The translations under genes and the position numbers were made by a program. A DNA stretch of 53,107 bases from Verrucomicrobiaceae bacterium (GTDB lineage Bacteria > Verrucomicrobiota > Verrucomicrobiia > Verrucomicrobiales > Akkermansiaceae). The notes under the pieces are model-generated. The model was not told the origin of the DNA and searched no databases. It saw nothing but the letters and a program-made list of their open reading frames with translations. Location of the stretch: positions 1-53,107 of the forward strand of contig JAIXQS010000063.1 in the NCBI GenBank assembly GCA_027485615.1, in the 5' to 3' direction. The number at the start of each line of letters is the position of its first letter. Position 1 is the first letter of the stretch. Shown one piece after another: positions 24,476 to 34,294 of this stretch.

Positions 24476-27389
24476 ACGGCTGGCCAGTCCCGCGCGGCTC
24501 CCTCTCGTCATCCAGCAAGGCTTTGATGGCCTCTGAGAACTTATTGTAAAACAGGCCGAGCAGGATCAGCGCCGCGCCGAGGACGATGAAGGAGACCACC
24601 CGCATGAAGGTGGTGAAATCCCATACATCCATGGAGAAGAGCTTGCAGAAGGAAACGATGAGCAGGCCGAAGCCGCAGACGCGGAGGATGTGGAGGCGTT
24701 GCCAGAGCCCGGCGCTGACGAAGGCGAAGCCGAGGATCGTCCAGAGCACGGCGGCCGGTTTCCAGCCGAAGCGCCAAACCAGCATCTGGGTCGCCCAGAG
24801 CGTGGCGACGAGGCAGGTGAGACCGGCCAGCGCAGCGATGGCGGATTTCCTGGTCTGCGGATCGGAGATGAGGGCGGGGCGCTGGCGATAGGTGAAGATC
24901 AGCGCGAGCATGGCCAATACGACCAAAATGCCGCGCCATGTCTCCGCTCCTTCGATCCGCCACCACGGGCTGCCAAGCATTTCAAAGACAAGACCCAGCA
25001 GCGCGATGGCGATGAAGCCGAGGCACTCGACGAACATCTTCCGCTTCATGACATCAGAGACGATGGTCAGCGCGATGGAGCTGAGCGCGAGGAAATCCGT
25101 CCAAGCGCCGGGCGCGAAGGCATGCCATGCGGTGCAATAGGAGACGAAGGCTGAGAGCCGGAAAATGGAGGAGAAAACCGGCCCGTCCTCCCCGACCACA
25201 CGTTTCCCCCACGGGCTGAGAACGAGGGCGGCGGAGGCCACGGCGAGCAGGGATGCGCCGAAAACCACCGGAGCGTTTCCGGAGGGCAAGACGAACAGGT
25301 ATCCCAAGGTGTAGCACGAATACACGCCCGCCGTCCGCACCAGGCGAGGGCAACTCATGGCGAGCGCGATGGGAACCAGGAGCAACGCGCAGAGCTGGTT
25401 CAGGCCGAGGGCGAGGCTGACATCATCCGGGATCAGCAGGAATCCGCCCGCGGTTTTCCCACAGATGAGCCAGAGGAAAAAGGGAACCGCGAGGGCGAAG
25501 GCGAAAGCGCCGAGGCCGGGATACGAGGCGGGATCGTGCAGTGCGCACCCGCTCTTGGTGCGGTGCTGCCAGAACCAGCAGCCGAGCAACGACAGGCCGG
25601 CTGCGACGAACAGGGGCCAGCTTGCCAATTCTCCGAAACCCGATGACACGGGAAGAAAAGCACCCAAACCAAGGAACCACAGCGAGCCCCACAAAAACTC
25701 GGGTTGGCGGCGTTTCACATCGAGTTCCAGGGAGCCGATGGCCATCGCAACGGAGAGCACGATCGCGGTGACGAGTTTCCACGGGTCATCAAGCCGGAAC
25801 ACGCAGATATGGCTGGCTATGATTGCGGCGGCCAGGAAGAGGAGGCAGGCGGAAACACGGATGAATTTTCCGAACGGCGACCCATCTACGGATCCCTTCG
25901 CGGTGATCATGGAAGCCGTCACTACTAGGGTTGCAGTAACTGCTGCGCTCCAGACCGGGACGGGCTCGTGTCCGTAAAGGAAATGGAAAAAATCGTTGTA
26001 GGCGAGGATGATTCCGGTCGCGCCGAGCCCGCAGAGGAGCGAGAAAACGGACTCGCATTTCCCCCGGAATTTCCATGCCGCGATGGCCAGCGCGAGCGAC
26101 TCGAAGGCGAGCACCAGGGCGAGATTCTGGCCTTCAAGTTTCAGGATGACGGCGAAGGTGGCGAGGGCGATGCCTTGGCCGATGTTGACGCCTCCGGCGG
26201 TGGCATTCTGGCGGCGGCCGAGGATGCCGAGGACGATGAGGATGGAGCCGAAAACGGCGGCCACTTTCCAATAACCATCCTCGCCGTTCTGGGGCATCCA
26301 GACGCCGGAGAAGAGCAGGAAGAAGAAGGCGTTGTTCAGGGCGGTGAACCACGCCCGGGCACGGTCGGAGAGGCTTTCGCGGAAACGGTCGAGCGAGCCG
26401 GGGATGGCGAACATGACCCATACCGGCGGAAGGAACCAGAGGGTGGCGGGATCATCCGTGCGGATATTTCCACCGGAGGCATCGTACGCACCGAGGAACT
26501 GCCAGCCGAAAAACGCGCCGTAGGTGCCGAGCATGGAAGCCCAGCCCGGCCCCGACCAACCGGGGCGGAGCATGAAGAACAGGCCGAGGCCGCCGAGCAG
26601 GAGATTCGACAGGCAGGACATCCAGCCGATGGGCTGGAGCATCGTCGCGTAGGAGGCGAGGACAATACCGAGGACGGCGGTGGCCTTCGCCTGGCGCAGC
26701 CATGAGACGGCGGCGATGGCCAATGCGGCAGCGGTAAGCAGGATCGCGCCGAGGGCGGGGCTTTCGATCACTTTCAGCCGCGCGACATGGTGCGCGGCGA
26801 AGGTGCAGTAGTAGAAAAACGCCATGCCGCCCGCCAGCAACACCTCGCCGAAGCGGCTGAGGCTTTCCTTGTTCGCGAGCCGCCTTCCCGTTTCCACCAA
26901 GGCGAGCGCGCAGGCGAACAGAGCGGCGAGGCGGACGCCGTTCGACATTTCGCGGATCCAGTTCTGGTAGGCGTAGTTTCCGAGGAAAACCAAACCTGTC
27001 AGGAGGATCACGATGCCGATGCGGACGAACCACACCTTTCCGAAATCGAGTTCGAAGGAGTTGTCGGGAGCGGCTGGAAGAGGAGTGGGAGAGGGGGGGA
27101 TGGCGGGAGGGGGGGAAATAGAAATTGGCTCCACCTTTTCGGGAACGACCTTCAGGCGTGCCTCGACGAGGGCTGGCATCAAGGCTCGCTTCCCCACGGG
27201 TTCTTCCTTCGGTAGCGGCGGCGGTGTGGCGGCGGCGTGAGCTTCCGCCTTCCCGAGCTGCGATTCCAGATCCGCGATGCGGATGCTGATGCGCATGAAC
27301 TCGGCGTGGTGGCGGTCGCTGAGATCCGTCAGATCGCGGCGCAGGCGATTGATCTCATCCCACAGCGGGCTTTCCTTGGATGGTTTCAT
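24465..27389 (-). CDS. DUF2339-like giant polytopic membrane protein
   Basis: The product is about 974 residues. The N-terminus is a cytosolic helix (coiled-coil-like, LWDEINRLRRDLTDLSDRHH) followed by a proline-rich linker. More than 20 hydrophobic segments follow, starting at VWFVRIGIVILLTGLVFLGN. The motif FGKVWFVRIGIVILLTGLVF and the repeated membrane pattern match the DUF2339 family, whose function is unknown. The start ATG overlaps the lnt stop (ATGA), so it is co-translated with lnt and may act in the envelope. The frame upstream of 27389 is the lnt gene read in another frame. Confidence 0.85.
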   Translation of the reverse strand: MKPSKESPLWDEINRLRRDLTDLSDRHHAEFMRISIRIADLESQLGKAEAHAAATPPPLPKEEPVGKRALMPALVEARLKVVPEKVEPISISPPPAIPPSPTPLPAAPDNSFELDFGKVWFVRIGIVILLTGLVFLGNYAYQNWIREMSNGVRLAALFACALALVETGRRLANKESLSRFGEVLLAGGMAFFYYCTFAAHHVARLKVIESPALGAILLTAAALAIAAVSWLRQAKATAVLGIVLASYATMLQPIGWMSCLSNLLLGGLGLFFMLRPGWSGPGWASMLGTYGAFFGWQFLGAYDASGGNIRTDDPATLWFLPPVWVMFAIPGSLDRFRESLSDRARAWFTALNNAFFFLLFSGVWMPQNGEDGYWKVAAVFGSILIVLGILGRRQNATAGGVNIGQGIALATFAVILKLEGQNLALVLAFESLALAIAAWKFRGKCESVFSLLCGLGATGIILAYNDFFHFLYGHEPVPVWSAAVTATLVVTASMITAKGSVDGSPFGKFIRVSACLLFLAAAIIASHICVFRLDDPWKLVTAIVLSVAMAIGSLELDVKRRQPEFLWGSLWFLGLGAFLPVSSGFGELASWPLFVAAGLSLLGCWFWQHRTKSGCALHDPASYPGLGAFAFALAVPFFLWLICGKTAGGFLLIPDDVSLALGLNQLCALLLVPIALAMSCPRLVRTAGVYSCYTLGYLFVLPSGNAPVVFGASLLAVASAALVLSPWGKRVVGEDGPVFSSIFRLSAFVSYCTAWHAFAPGAWTDFLALSSIALTIVSDVMKRKMFVECLGFIAIALLGLVFEMLGSPWWRIEGAETWRGILVVLAMLALIFTYRQRPALISDPQTRKSAIAALAGLTCLVATLWATQMLVWRFGWKPAAVLWTILGFAFVSAGLWQRLHILRVCGFGLLIVSFCKLFSMDVWDFTTFMRVVSFIVLGAALILLGLFYNKFSEAIKALLDDEREPRGTGQPFKD

Positions 27390-28771
27390 GAATCTTGGGT
27401 GGGCGCGGGGCGGGATGGCCGTGGCCTGAAAATCATCCACACCCACAGTGCGGCGGCGATGGTGAGCGCACACCACGGCAGCAGCCAACCGAAGCGGGTG
27501 TAAAAGGTCAGGCCGGTTTCGCGCTTCAGGAAGCCGTGGATCGTGCCCTGCTTCATCGCACCGAGGCGAGCGTGGAGATGACCGGCCGGATCGATAAGCT
27601 GCGAGACACCGGAAGTCGCCACCACCAACATCCACCTGCCGTTTTCCGCCGCGCGGATGCGTGCGAGTTCCGCATGCTGGTCATGCTGGCGGGCGGACCA
27701 GGATTCCGCGTCCATGGTGGGAACGACGAAATACTCCGCGCCTGCGGCGGTCATACCTCTTGCGATGCCCTCGTAATCGCAATCGAAGCAGATCGGCGTG
27801 CCCACTTTGCCGAAGGGCGTCGGGACAGGCTCGCTGAGCTTGCCCGGCGTGCCGTCGTCGAACATGTGGACGGTGTGGACTTTCGTGTGCCCGCCGAGGA
27901 AACCACCCGCATCCATTGTGATCGCAATGTTGCGCCAAACTTCCCCTCCCCCGGGCCGCGACTGGGTTCCGAAGGTCAGGGTGATGTCCTTTTCACGGCA
28001 CAGATCCAACAGCAGCTGCCAGTCACGCTTGTTCTCGCGGATGTCGTAGGGCACGGCGTATTCGGGCCAGACGACGTGATCGACACCGGCCTGCATCGCC
28101 CTGGTGTCGTTGATATAGGAGTCGATGGTGACGTTCTCCAGCTGCACCCCGGCCACTTCGATCACCCCCGCTTGCCCTTGTTGGAGAGAAGGATAGGGGC
28201 GGGAAATAACGAGGGATGCGGCCAGCACGGCGAGTGCGGCGCATGCCGATTTCCACATCCGGGTGGTGAGGGCGGCGGCGGCGAACACGACGATGGCGCC
28301 CACGCAGTAAACCCCGATCCACGGCAGCAACGCGTTCGGCCCGATGGCGAGGCCGGCCGTCATCCACGGAAATTTCAGGGGAATGATTTCCGCACGGATG
28401 AATTCCCACGCGCACCAGTTGATCGCGGTGAAGGCGGCGAATTTCCATCCCCGGAGGCCATGCAGAAACGCGCGTCCCTGGAAATGCGCGAAGGCGGCGG
28501 TCAGCACCGCAAGCACCGCCCACAGCACGATCGACAGCGGCCCGAAGATATTCCAGACCCATGACAGCCCCACGCCGAGGGCGGTGTATCCATGGAGAAA
28601 TCCCAGGACGCGTGCCCGCGTGCCGTGCTGGCCATGCAGCGAAACCAACAAACCCACCAACCCCGGCAGGATCAGCGGCCACCAGCCGAAGGGCGGAAAG
28701 GCAAGCGCGCAGGCCAGCCCGGAGAGAATCGCGAGGCCACAGCGGGCGGGGAAATTTCCGGGAATGTTCAA
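27386..28771 (-). CDS. lnt: Apolipoprotein N-acyltransferase-like protein (Lnt)
   Basis: The 461-residue protein has about six N-terminal membrane segments, a periplasmic carbon-nitrogen hydrolase domain and one C-terminal membrane segment. The triad is visible: Glu in VVWPEYAVP, Lys in GGHTKVHTV and Cys in GTPICFDCDYEG. It N-acylates the N-terminal Cys of outer-membrane lipoproteins, as expected for a diderm. The N-terminal LSGLACALAFPPFGWWPL is typical of Lnt. The start is TTG 28771. It is coupled to the DUF2339 gene downstream. Confidence 0.9.
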   Translation of the reverse strand: MNIPGNFPARCGLAILSGLACALAFPPFGWWPLILPGLVGLLVSLHGQHGTRARVLGFLHGYTALGVGLSWVWNIFGPLSIVLWAVLAVLTAAFAHFQGRAFLHGLRGWKFAAFTAINWCAWEFIRAEIIPLKFPWMTAGLAIGPNALLPWIGVYCVGAIVVFAAAALTTRMWKSACAALAVLAASLVISRPYPSLQQGQAGVIEVAGVQLENVTIDSYINDTRAMQAGVDHVVWPEYAVPYDIRENKRDWQLLLDLCREKDITLTFGTQSRPGGGEVWRNIAITMDAGGFLGGHTKVHTVHMFDDGTPGKLSEPVPTPFGKVGTPICFDCDYEGIARGMTAAGAEYFVVPTMDAESWSARQHDQHAELARIRAAENGRWMLVVATSGVSQLIDPAGHLHARLGAMKQGTIHGFLKRETGLTFYTRFGWLLPWCALTIAAALWVWMIFRPRPSRPAPTQDS

Positions 28772-28795
28772 CGTGGGGTTTGTGGTGCGCTGGTG

Positions 28796-29413
28796 TTAGA
28801 CCGGCTGTGCGGCGAACCATTCCTTTGTTTTCGGACGGTTCAGCAAGACCAGAGTGATGACCGGGTATGCCGACATGGCCAGGATTGTCAGAAGGGTTGA
28901 GCCGATCACTATCCATTCCATCCCGCCCGGTAAAGACGCTCCTTTGGGCATGGAGGATGCCATCATCTCTTTCATCGCCGGCATCGTGTAAACGAAAGCC
29001 AAAACGGTGTTCACCACCTTGCTGGCGAGCGAGGCCCATGCATATCGGTTCGACCACTGCAAGCCGCTGCGGCGTTTCTTGAGAAGCAGGACGCCCGCCC
29101 TCAGCATGAGCAGGCCGACGGCCACGGTCAGTATCGTGGAGATCACGGTCATCGGCATCATGCTTTGCTCCATCGCCTCTTGCATTTTCGCCTGCGCGGC
29201 CATTTCTGGCGTCTGTGGCATGAAATGCAGGAACGGGTTTCCGACCACGATGACAAAGATACCCCAGACAGCGCCCAGTAGCCCGAAGCCCGCGAAGATC
29301 ACGTGCATGATCCCGAAAACCTTTACCGTCTGCGGCTGCCCGAGTTGGGCATGCTGCGCCACCTGCATGGCGGCGATATCCTGTGGCGTGAGCGGGGGTG
29401 GCTGCTGTTCCAT
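28796..29413 (-). CDS. Unknown four-helix membrane protein
   Basis: The 205-residue product has a Q/P-rich cytosolic start (MEQQPPPLTPQDIAAMQVAQ) and four hydrophobic segments: VFGIMHVIFAGFGLLGAVWG, VISTILTVAVGLLMLRAGVL, a third around WASLASKVVNTVLAFVY, and WIVIGSTLLTILAMSAYPVI. It is Met-rich between helices 1 and 2. Similar small proteins are common in Verrucomicrobiota but I know no function. It ends 25 bp upstream of lnt, so co-expression with lnt is possible. ATG 29413 chosen. Confidence 0.65.
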   Translation of the reverse strand: MEQQPPPLTPQDIAAMQVAQHAQLGQPQTVKVFGIMHVIFAGFGLLGAVWGIFVIVVGNPFLHFMPQTPEMAAQAKMQEAMEQSMMPMTVISTILTVAVGLLMLRAGVLLLKKRRSGLQWSNRYAWASLASKVVNTVLAFVYTMPAMKEMMASSMPKGASLPGGMEWIVIGSTLLTILAMSAYPVITLVLLNRPKTKEWFAAQPV

Positions 29414-29554
29414 GATGCTGCCATGAAATCCGTTTCCCGGTAGATGTCGAGCAAGAGATGCAATTCCACCGGCTCCGCAGCCGTTCGGCTGGTAGGAACC
29501 TGCCATGGATTTCCCTTGGGCATGGCAACCTATCGCCGTTACTTCCCCTTGAAA

Positions 29555-30985
29555 TCAAAGATTCAGGATCGCTGCCGCGGTGCCGAAGTAGATAAGCATC
29601 CCGGAGACATCGACGATCGATGCGAGCGAGGGTGCGGAAACAACGGCGGGGTCCAGCCTCACCGCGCGGGCGGTGATGGGGAGCAGGGCGCCGAGGACGG
29701 TGGAGGAAAGGACCTGCAGCGTGATGGCGCAGGCGACGGCCAGCGACAGCTGCGGGAAGGAAAACGCGCCCGTGGCAGGGGGATGGAAATGGGGAAGGAG
29801 GAAGGAGATGAAAGCCGCGATCGCGACGCCGAGCGTGAGTCCCAGGAAAAGCCCGACCCGCGCCTCCTTCCATGCGATGCGGATCGCGGCATCGGCACCG
29901 ATTTCCCCGAGCGCGAGGGCGCGGATCACCATGGTAGCGGATTGCCCGCCCGCGTTTCCGCCGCAGGCCACGACCATCGGCAGGAAAAGCGAAAGCACGT
30001 AAGCCCGCTGCAGCACCTCGCCGAAACGGAACATCACATACCCGGAAATGATGGAGACGAAGGCCAACCCGACGAGCCAGGCAACCCGGCGGCGGTAGTG
30101 CTTCAGGAAGGTGGTGTTGAGGTAGGTCAGCTCCGTCTGTTCGCCCCCGATACCCGCGAGTTTCTCAATGTCTTCGGTGGACTCTTCCTGAAGGATTTCG
30201 AGGGCGTCATCATAGGTGATCACGCCGAGGAGATGATGGAACTCATCGACGACCGGCAGCACCACAAGGTCGTAGCGCGAGAGCAGGCGCGCTGCGTTTT
30301 CCTGGTCTTCGCTGGCGAGGATGAACTCGTCCGCGTCCTCCATGATGTCACGGATCGGGGTGTCCCAGGTTTCGAAAGCGAGGTCGCGCAGCCGGACTTT
30401 TCCGACCAGCCGCCCCTGCTCATCGACCACGAAAATCCGCGCCAGCGTCTCCGCGTCCTCGCGGTCGCGGCGCAGCACGGTGATGGCTTGCTTGACCGTC
30501 ATGTCGGCGGTGATCCGGCCGACGTGGGTCGTCATCCGCCCGCCCGCGGTGTCCTCCTCGTATTTCAGAAGGTTCTTGGTGAGCTCCTTGTCGCGCGGGC
30601 CGAGCAGGGAGAAAAAACGAACCTGCGCCTCCTCTGAGACGACCTGGAAAATGTCCACGCGGTCGTCGTCGGAAAGGTTTCCCAGCAGCACCCGGAGCTG
30701 AGCGGGCTTGAAGTGGCTCAGCGAGTCCTCGATCAGCGAGTACGGCAGCTCGGCGACGACATCCGTCGCCAGCTCGGGGCCGATGGTTTTGAAAAAGAAA
30801 TCGCGCTCCTCGTCGTCGAGGTGCTCGTAGAGCTCCGCAAGGTCGGCGTAGTGGCAATCCTCGGCCGCAGCGAGCAGCGCGGAACCATCCTGCGCGTCGA
30901 TGGCGCGCTTGATCTCCGAGATCGGATTTTCGTCATCATCTTCCGCCACGGGCGGAGCGTGCGGGAGTCCGGGGGGCTTGGTCAA
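29555..30985 (-). CDS. mgtE: Magnesium transporter MgtE
   Basis: The product is about 476 residues in the MgtE order: N-domain of repeated helices (ELYEHLDDEERDFFFKTIGP), two CBS domains (MTTHVGRITADMTVKQAI, then DEFILASEDQENAARLLSRY), the plug helix, and five membrane segments with the selectivity motif CGGNAGGQSATMVIRALALG. It is a Mg-gated channel in the inner membrane. No in-frame ATG exists before the N-domain. TTG 30985, preceded by AAGGAAGG, gives the normal length and does not overlap the divergent purE, whereas longer frames would. Confidence 0.95.
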   Translation of the reverse strand: MTKPPGLPHAPPVAEDDDENPISEIKRAIDAQDGSALLAAAEDCHYADLAELYEHLDDEERDFFFKTIGPELATDVVAELPYSLIEDSLSHFKPAQLRVLLGNLSDDDRVDIFQVVSEEAQVRFFSLLGPRDKELTKNLLKYEEDTAGGRMTTHVGRITADMTVKQAITVLRRDREDAETLARIFVVDEQGRLVGKVRLRDLAFETWDTPIRDIMEDADEFILASEDQENAARLLSRYDLVVLPVVDEFHHLLGVITYDDALEILQEESTEDIEKLAGIGGEQTELTYLNTTFLKHYRRRVAWLVGLAFVSIISGYVMFRFGEVLQRAYVLSLFLPMVVACGGNAGGQSATMVIRALALGEIGADAAIRIAWKEARVGLFLGLTLGVAIAAFISFLLPHFHPPATGAFSFPQLSLAVACAITLQVLSSTVLGALLPITARAVRLDPAVVSAPSLASIVDVSGMLIYFGTAAAILNL

Positions 30986-31052
30986 CAGCCTTCCTTTGGA
31001 TAGATAACGCCGATATTGACGGGCGCGGGAGGGGCGGGCAAGCTCGCCGCTT

Positions 31053-31538
31053 ATGAGTGTCGGGATCATCATGGGAAGCACGTCGGACTGGCCGACGATG
31101 GAACACGCCGCGCGGGTGCTGAAAGATTTCGGCGTGTCTTTCAAGGCGGAGGTTGTCAGCGCCCACCGCACACCGGATCGACTCGTGGAGTATGCAAAAG
31201 GCGCCAAGGCCGCCGGGCTGAAATGCATCATCGCGGGCGCGGGCGGCGCAGCGCACCTGCCCGGCATGGTCGCGGCGATGACCGAGCTGCCGGTTCTCGG
31301 CGTGCCGGTGGAGTCGAAGGCGCTGAAAGGCATCGATTCGCTGCTTTCCATCGTGCAAATGCCCGCCGGCATCCCCACCGCGACCTTCGCCATCGGCAAG
31401 GCCGGAGCGACTAACGCCGGGCTTTTCGCCGTGGCCATGCTGGCCGTGGAAGATCAGGCGCTGGCCGCAAAACTCGCGGAATTCCGCAAGAACCAAACCG
31501 CGAAAGTGGCAGCGGCGGAGCTGCCGGAGTTGGATTGA
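31053..31538 (+). CDS. purE: N5-carboxyaminoimidazole ribonucleotide mutase (PurE)
   Basis: The 161-residue product has the class I PurE motifs [23 protein letters not shown] (catalytic His) and [17 protein letters not shown]. It converts N5-CAIR to CAIR in purine synthesis, using the product of PurK encoded 98 bp downstream. The purE-purK spacer is filled by a paired-hairpin element. It diverges from mgtE. Confidence 0.97.
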   Translation: MSVGIIMGSTSDWPTMEHAARVLKDFGVSFKAEVVSAHRTPDRLVEYAKGAKAAGLKCIIAGAGGAAHLPGMVAAMTELPVLGVPVESKALKGIDSLLSIVQMPAGIPTATFAIGKAGATNAGLFAVAMLAVEDQALAAKLAEFRKNQTAKVAAAELPELD

Positions 31539-31549
31539 CAAACATGGAG

Positions 31550-31626
31550 AAGGGGTTTGAAACCCCTTTGCACAACCCAAGCGAACCGATTTCCCCATTC
31601 TCCGAAAAAGGGGTTTGAAACCCCTT
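31550..31626. repeat. Paired-hairpin REP-like element between purE and purK
   Basis: Two identical hairpins, AAGGGGTTT-G-AAACCCCTT, lie at 31550-31568 and 31608-31626. The outer bases (TGGAGAAGG left, its complement right) make the whole block an inverted pair. A related pair follows purK (32788-32863). Confidence 0.85.
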
Positions 31627-31636
31627 CTCCATATTC

Positions 31637-32779
31637 ATGTCAGCATCCGTATTTTTCCCCTTGGACAGGCAACAGGTCGTCGGCGTGATCGGCGGCGGGC
31701 AGCTCGGGCGCATGTTGGCTCTGGCAGCGCGGCGCATGGGCGTGCGATCCGTGGTCTGGACGGGCGGGCTGGAGGCTCCCGCCGTGGAGGTCGCGGATGA
31801 GGTGATCGACAAGCCTTTCGACGATCCGCAGGCCTTGCTGGATTTCTGCGCGAAGGCGACGGTCGCCACCGTTGAGTTCGAGAACATCCCCATCGCCACG
31901 ATGCGCGGCGTGGCGGAAAACATCGGACTCCACCCCTCCCCCGAAGCCGTCGGCATCTGCCAGAACCGCGAGCGGGAAAAGAATTTCCTCCGGGAAAACG
32001 GCATCCCCTGCACGGCCTTCTGGGTGATCGAAACCCTCGATGACCTGACAAACGCGATGACGGCACTAGGCGGCGCGGGCGTGCTGAAGACCGCAGACTT
32101 CGGCTACGATGGCAAAGGCCAGCTCAGGATCACCGGCGGCGAGAATCCGGCTGATGTCTGGGAAAAATTCGGCAAACAGCGTGCGGTGCTGGAGGCATGG
32201 GTGCCTTTCGAAAAGGAAATTTCCGTCATGGTCGTGCGAGGTAAGGACGGCGCGGTGGTCACGTACGATCCCGCCGAAAACCGCCACCGCTCCCACATCC
32301 TGGATGTCTCCATCGTCCCTGCGAGGATCGCGGAAAGCGTCGCAGAGGAAGCCCGGAAGATCGCTGAAAAAGTCGCCGTCGCGCTCGATTACCGCGGGAT
32401 CATGGGCGTTGAGTTTTTCGTGAGCGCCGACGGCTCCCTCCTCGTCAACGAGATGGCACCGCGCCCGCACAACTCCGGCCACCACACGCTCGATGCCTGC
32501 GCCACCTCCCAGTTCGAGCAGCAGCTCCGCGCCGTCCTCGGCCTGCCGCTCGGCTCCACCCGCCTCGTTTCCCCCTGCGTGATGCTCAATCTCCTCGGTG
32601 ATTTCTGGCCCGGCGAGACCGAGCCACCCGACTGGACCCCTCTCCTAGAAACCCCGGACGCCGTCCTCCACCTCTACGGAAAACGCCGCGCCATCGGCAT
32701 GCGGAAAATGGGGCATGCGACCCTGCTCGGAGCGGATGCCTTGGAGAAAGCGGAGAAGCTGAAGGCCGGCTGGCTGTGA
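31637..32779 (+). CDS. purK: N5-carboxyaminoimidazole ribonucleotide synthase (PurK)
   Basis: The 380-residue ATP-grasp protein has GVIGGGQLGRMLALAARRMG at the N-terminus, KTADFGYDGKGQ (ATP-binding Lys and loop) and EMAPRPHNSGHHTLDAC (metal ligands and substrate). It makes N5-CAIR from AIR, bicarbonate and ATP; PurE then rearranges it. Length normal. Flanked on both sides by GGGGTTT-type hairpin pairs, an unusual framing within what is otherwise a purEK operon. Confidence 0.97.
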   Translation: MSASVFFPLDRQQVVGVIGGGQLGRMLALAARRMGVRSVVWTGGLEAPAVEVADEVIDKPFDDPQALLDFCAKATVATVEFENIPIATMRGVAENIGLHPSPEAVGICQNREREKNFLRENGIPCTAFWVIETLDDLTNAMTALGGAGVLKTADFGYDGKGQLRITGGENPADVWEKFGKQRAVLEAWVPFEKEISVMVVRGKDGAVVTYDPAENRHRSHILDVSIVPARIAESVAEEARKIAEKVAVALDYRGIMGVEFFVSADGSLLVNEMAPRPHNSGHHTLDACATSQFEQQLRAVLGLPLGSTRLVSPCVMLNLLGDFWPGETEPPDWTPLLETPDAVLHLYGKRRAIGMRKMGHATLLGADALEKAEKLKAGWL

Positions 32780-32787
32780 ATGTGGAG

Positions 32788-32863
32788 AAGGGGTTTGCAA
32801 CCCCTTTGCGGAGGATCGGGAATCCGGTTCGCTCGTGTTATGCGGAGGGGTTGCAAACCCCTT
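32788..32863. repeat. Paired-hairpin REP-like element after purK
   Basis: Hairpins GGGGTT-TGC-AACCCC (about 32790-32804) and GGGGTT-GCA-AACCCC (32847-32861) face each other, 76 bp overall. They share arms and outer bases (GTGGAGAAGG) with the pair before purK, but the loops differ (TGC against G). Confidence 0.8.
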
Positions 32864-32965
32864 CCCCCTATTTCTTGTGCCCCCCCACCGTCGGTGCATC
32901 CGGCTTCACCTCGGGGGCCATTCACTCTTGCTTCTCTTTTTCCAAATCCTCAGAATCCCCGCCCC

Positions 32966-34294
32966 ATGCCCGCCTTGACCTCAATACTCCCGGATAAACT
33001 TCACGAATACCCACAGCAAGATGTGATCGACGGATCCGGCGTCGGATCGGATTCGATTCTCGATGATTGCCTCAATCAGAACGACGGGGTGCTTCAGCTT
33101 GTGCACCGCTATGCCGGCCGTACGTTTTGCTCACCAGGAAAGCGCCTTCGCCTGGATGCGAAATCGTATTACCCGGACTACATGAACGGGACGGGTCTAG
33201 ATGAGGTTTGGATGTGCTGCACCGTGCCCATTGTGACAGGCGTCATCGATACCCGCACGGGAAAGGCGCCTTTTCGTGAAGGAGAAGCACACGTCCTCAC
33301 GCCAAACGGGCAAGTGATCTCACTTCAGGACTTGATTGCGGCCAATCCGGAAGCGGTCATGGGAGAAAAAGTCACCGCATTTTCGGAATCCTTGTTCGGC
33401 AAGGCCACCTGGCCGATCGTATCCAAGAAGTTCGACAATCTGAACCCCATTCCCCACCATCTTCACTGGGCGAAGTGGGAGGTTTACGACATCAATTCCT
33501 TCGACAACCCCGGAGTCAGCCCGTCGCATTATCACACCACGGCAATGGGCCTGTATCCGTTCGTGACAAAGGATCAGTTCCTCGCCTGCATGAAGCGCTG
33601 GGGACAGGGCGATTACAACGGAGTGCGGCACCTTTCGCCGCACACGATGATGCACATCGATAACGGCTTTGTGATGCCGAATGGCGTGCTGCACTCCCCG
33701 ACAGACCTTTGCACGCACGAGCTGCACGTGACCATGGACGAGCATTTCCTGGCCGAAGACCTGACACTTGATGGACGGATCGGAGCAGCCGATGCGTTTT
33801 ACGCCTGCCGGGAACAGGACTATCCGAAGGCCAAGCACGAAGACTGGGAATACCTGGCTGACACGTTCGACTTCAAGGCGAACCAGGACCCGGACTTCGT
33901 GCTGAAGAATTCGCGCCCGGCCATCACCGCCGAAGAATTTGCCGGCGACGGAGTGGACGCGCAGTGGATTGTTTACGGTGAGGTTCTCGGTGAGCAGAGG
34001 TGCTCCATTCTCCGTCTCACCCTTGCGCCCGGCGCCAAGACGAATTTCCGCCCGGAAAGCCCCGCGCTGTTCCACACAAACCGCGGACTCGGCCGGGTTG
34101 GAAAGCTCGAAGTGCGATATCACCAGGACATGAGGCTTGGCGAACTCTATCCCGAGATCGGATTCATCACCCAAGCCGCGCTCAACCGCGGCGGTGTCGA
34201 AATCGAGAACACGGGGGCCGAACCGCTCGTGTTAACCTTCGACTTCCCGCAGCACGCGCATTCCAAGACTCCCGGTGTTGCCGTTGCGAGCTAG
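32966..34294 (+). CDS. Cupin-like protein related to sugar isomerases, function unknown
   Basis: The 442-residue product has metal-ligand-like clusters SPSHYHTTAMGLYPF, LSPHTMMHIDNGFVMPNGVLHSP and CTHELHVTMDEHF. These suggest a cupin with His/Glu ligands (HxH, E, H). The PNGVLHSP element recalls the P-x-G-x-x-H turn of class I mannose-6-phosphate isomerase. A second cupin-like half (LRLTLAPGAKTNFRPESPALF, then NRGGVEIENTGAEPL) suggests a bicupin. I cannot name the substrate. It overlaps the convergent ion-channel gene by 4 bases. ATG 32966 is the first Met after the hairpin element. Confidence 0.6.
   Translation: MPALTSILPDKLHEYPQQDVIDGSGVGSDSILDDCLNQNDGVLQLVHRYAGRTFCSPGKRLRLDAKSYYPDYMNGTGLDEVWMCCTVPIVTGVIDTRTGKAPFREGEAHVLTPNGQVISLQDLIAANPEAVMGEKVTAFSESLFGKATWPIVSKKFDNLNPIPHHLHWAKWEVYDINSFDNPGVSPSHYHTTAMGLYPFVTKDQFLACMKRWGQGDYNGVRHLSPHTMMHIDNGFVMPNGVLHSPTDLCTHELHVTMDEHFLAEDLTLDGRIGAADAFYACREQDYPKAKHEDWEYLADTFDFKANQDPDFVLKNSRPAITAEEFAGDGVDAQWIVYGEVLGEQRCSILRLTLAPGAKTNFRPESPALFHTNRGLGRVGKLEVRYHQDMRLGELYPEIGFITQAALNRGGVEIENTGAEPLVLTFDFPQHAHSKTPGVAVAS

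Noticed and set aside
28023..29873. 616-codon minus-strand frame overlapping lnt and the four-helix membrane protein
   Set aside because: It is an Arg/Gly/His-rich shadow crossing two well-supported genes in another frame.
30985..31438. Longer mgtE frame extending to 31438
   Set aside because: It would overlap purE completely on the opposite strand and adds residues unlike MgtE; TTG 30985 with AAGGAAGG upstream gives the family length.
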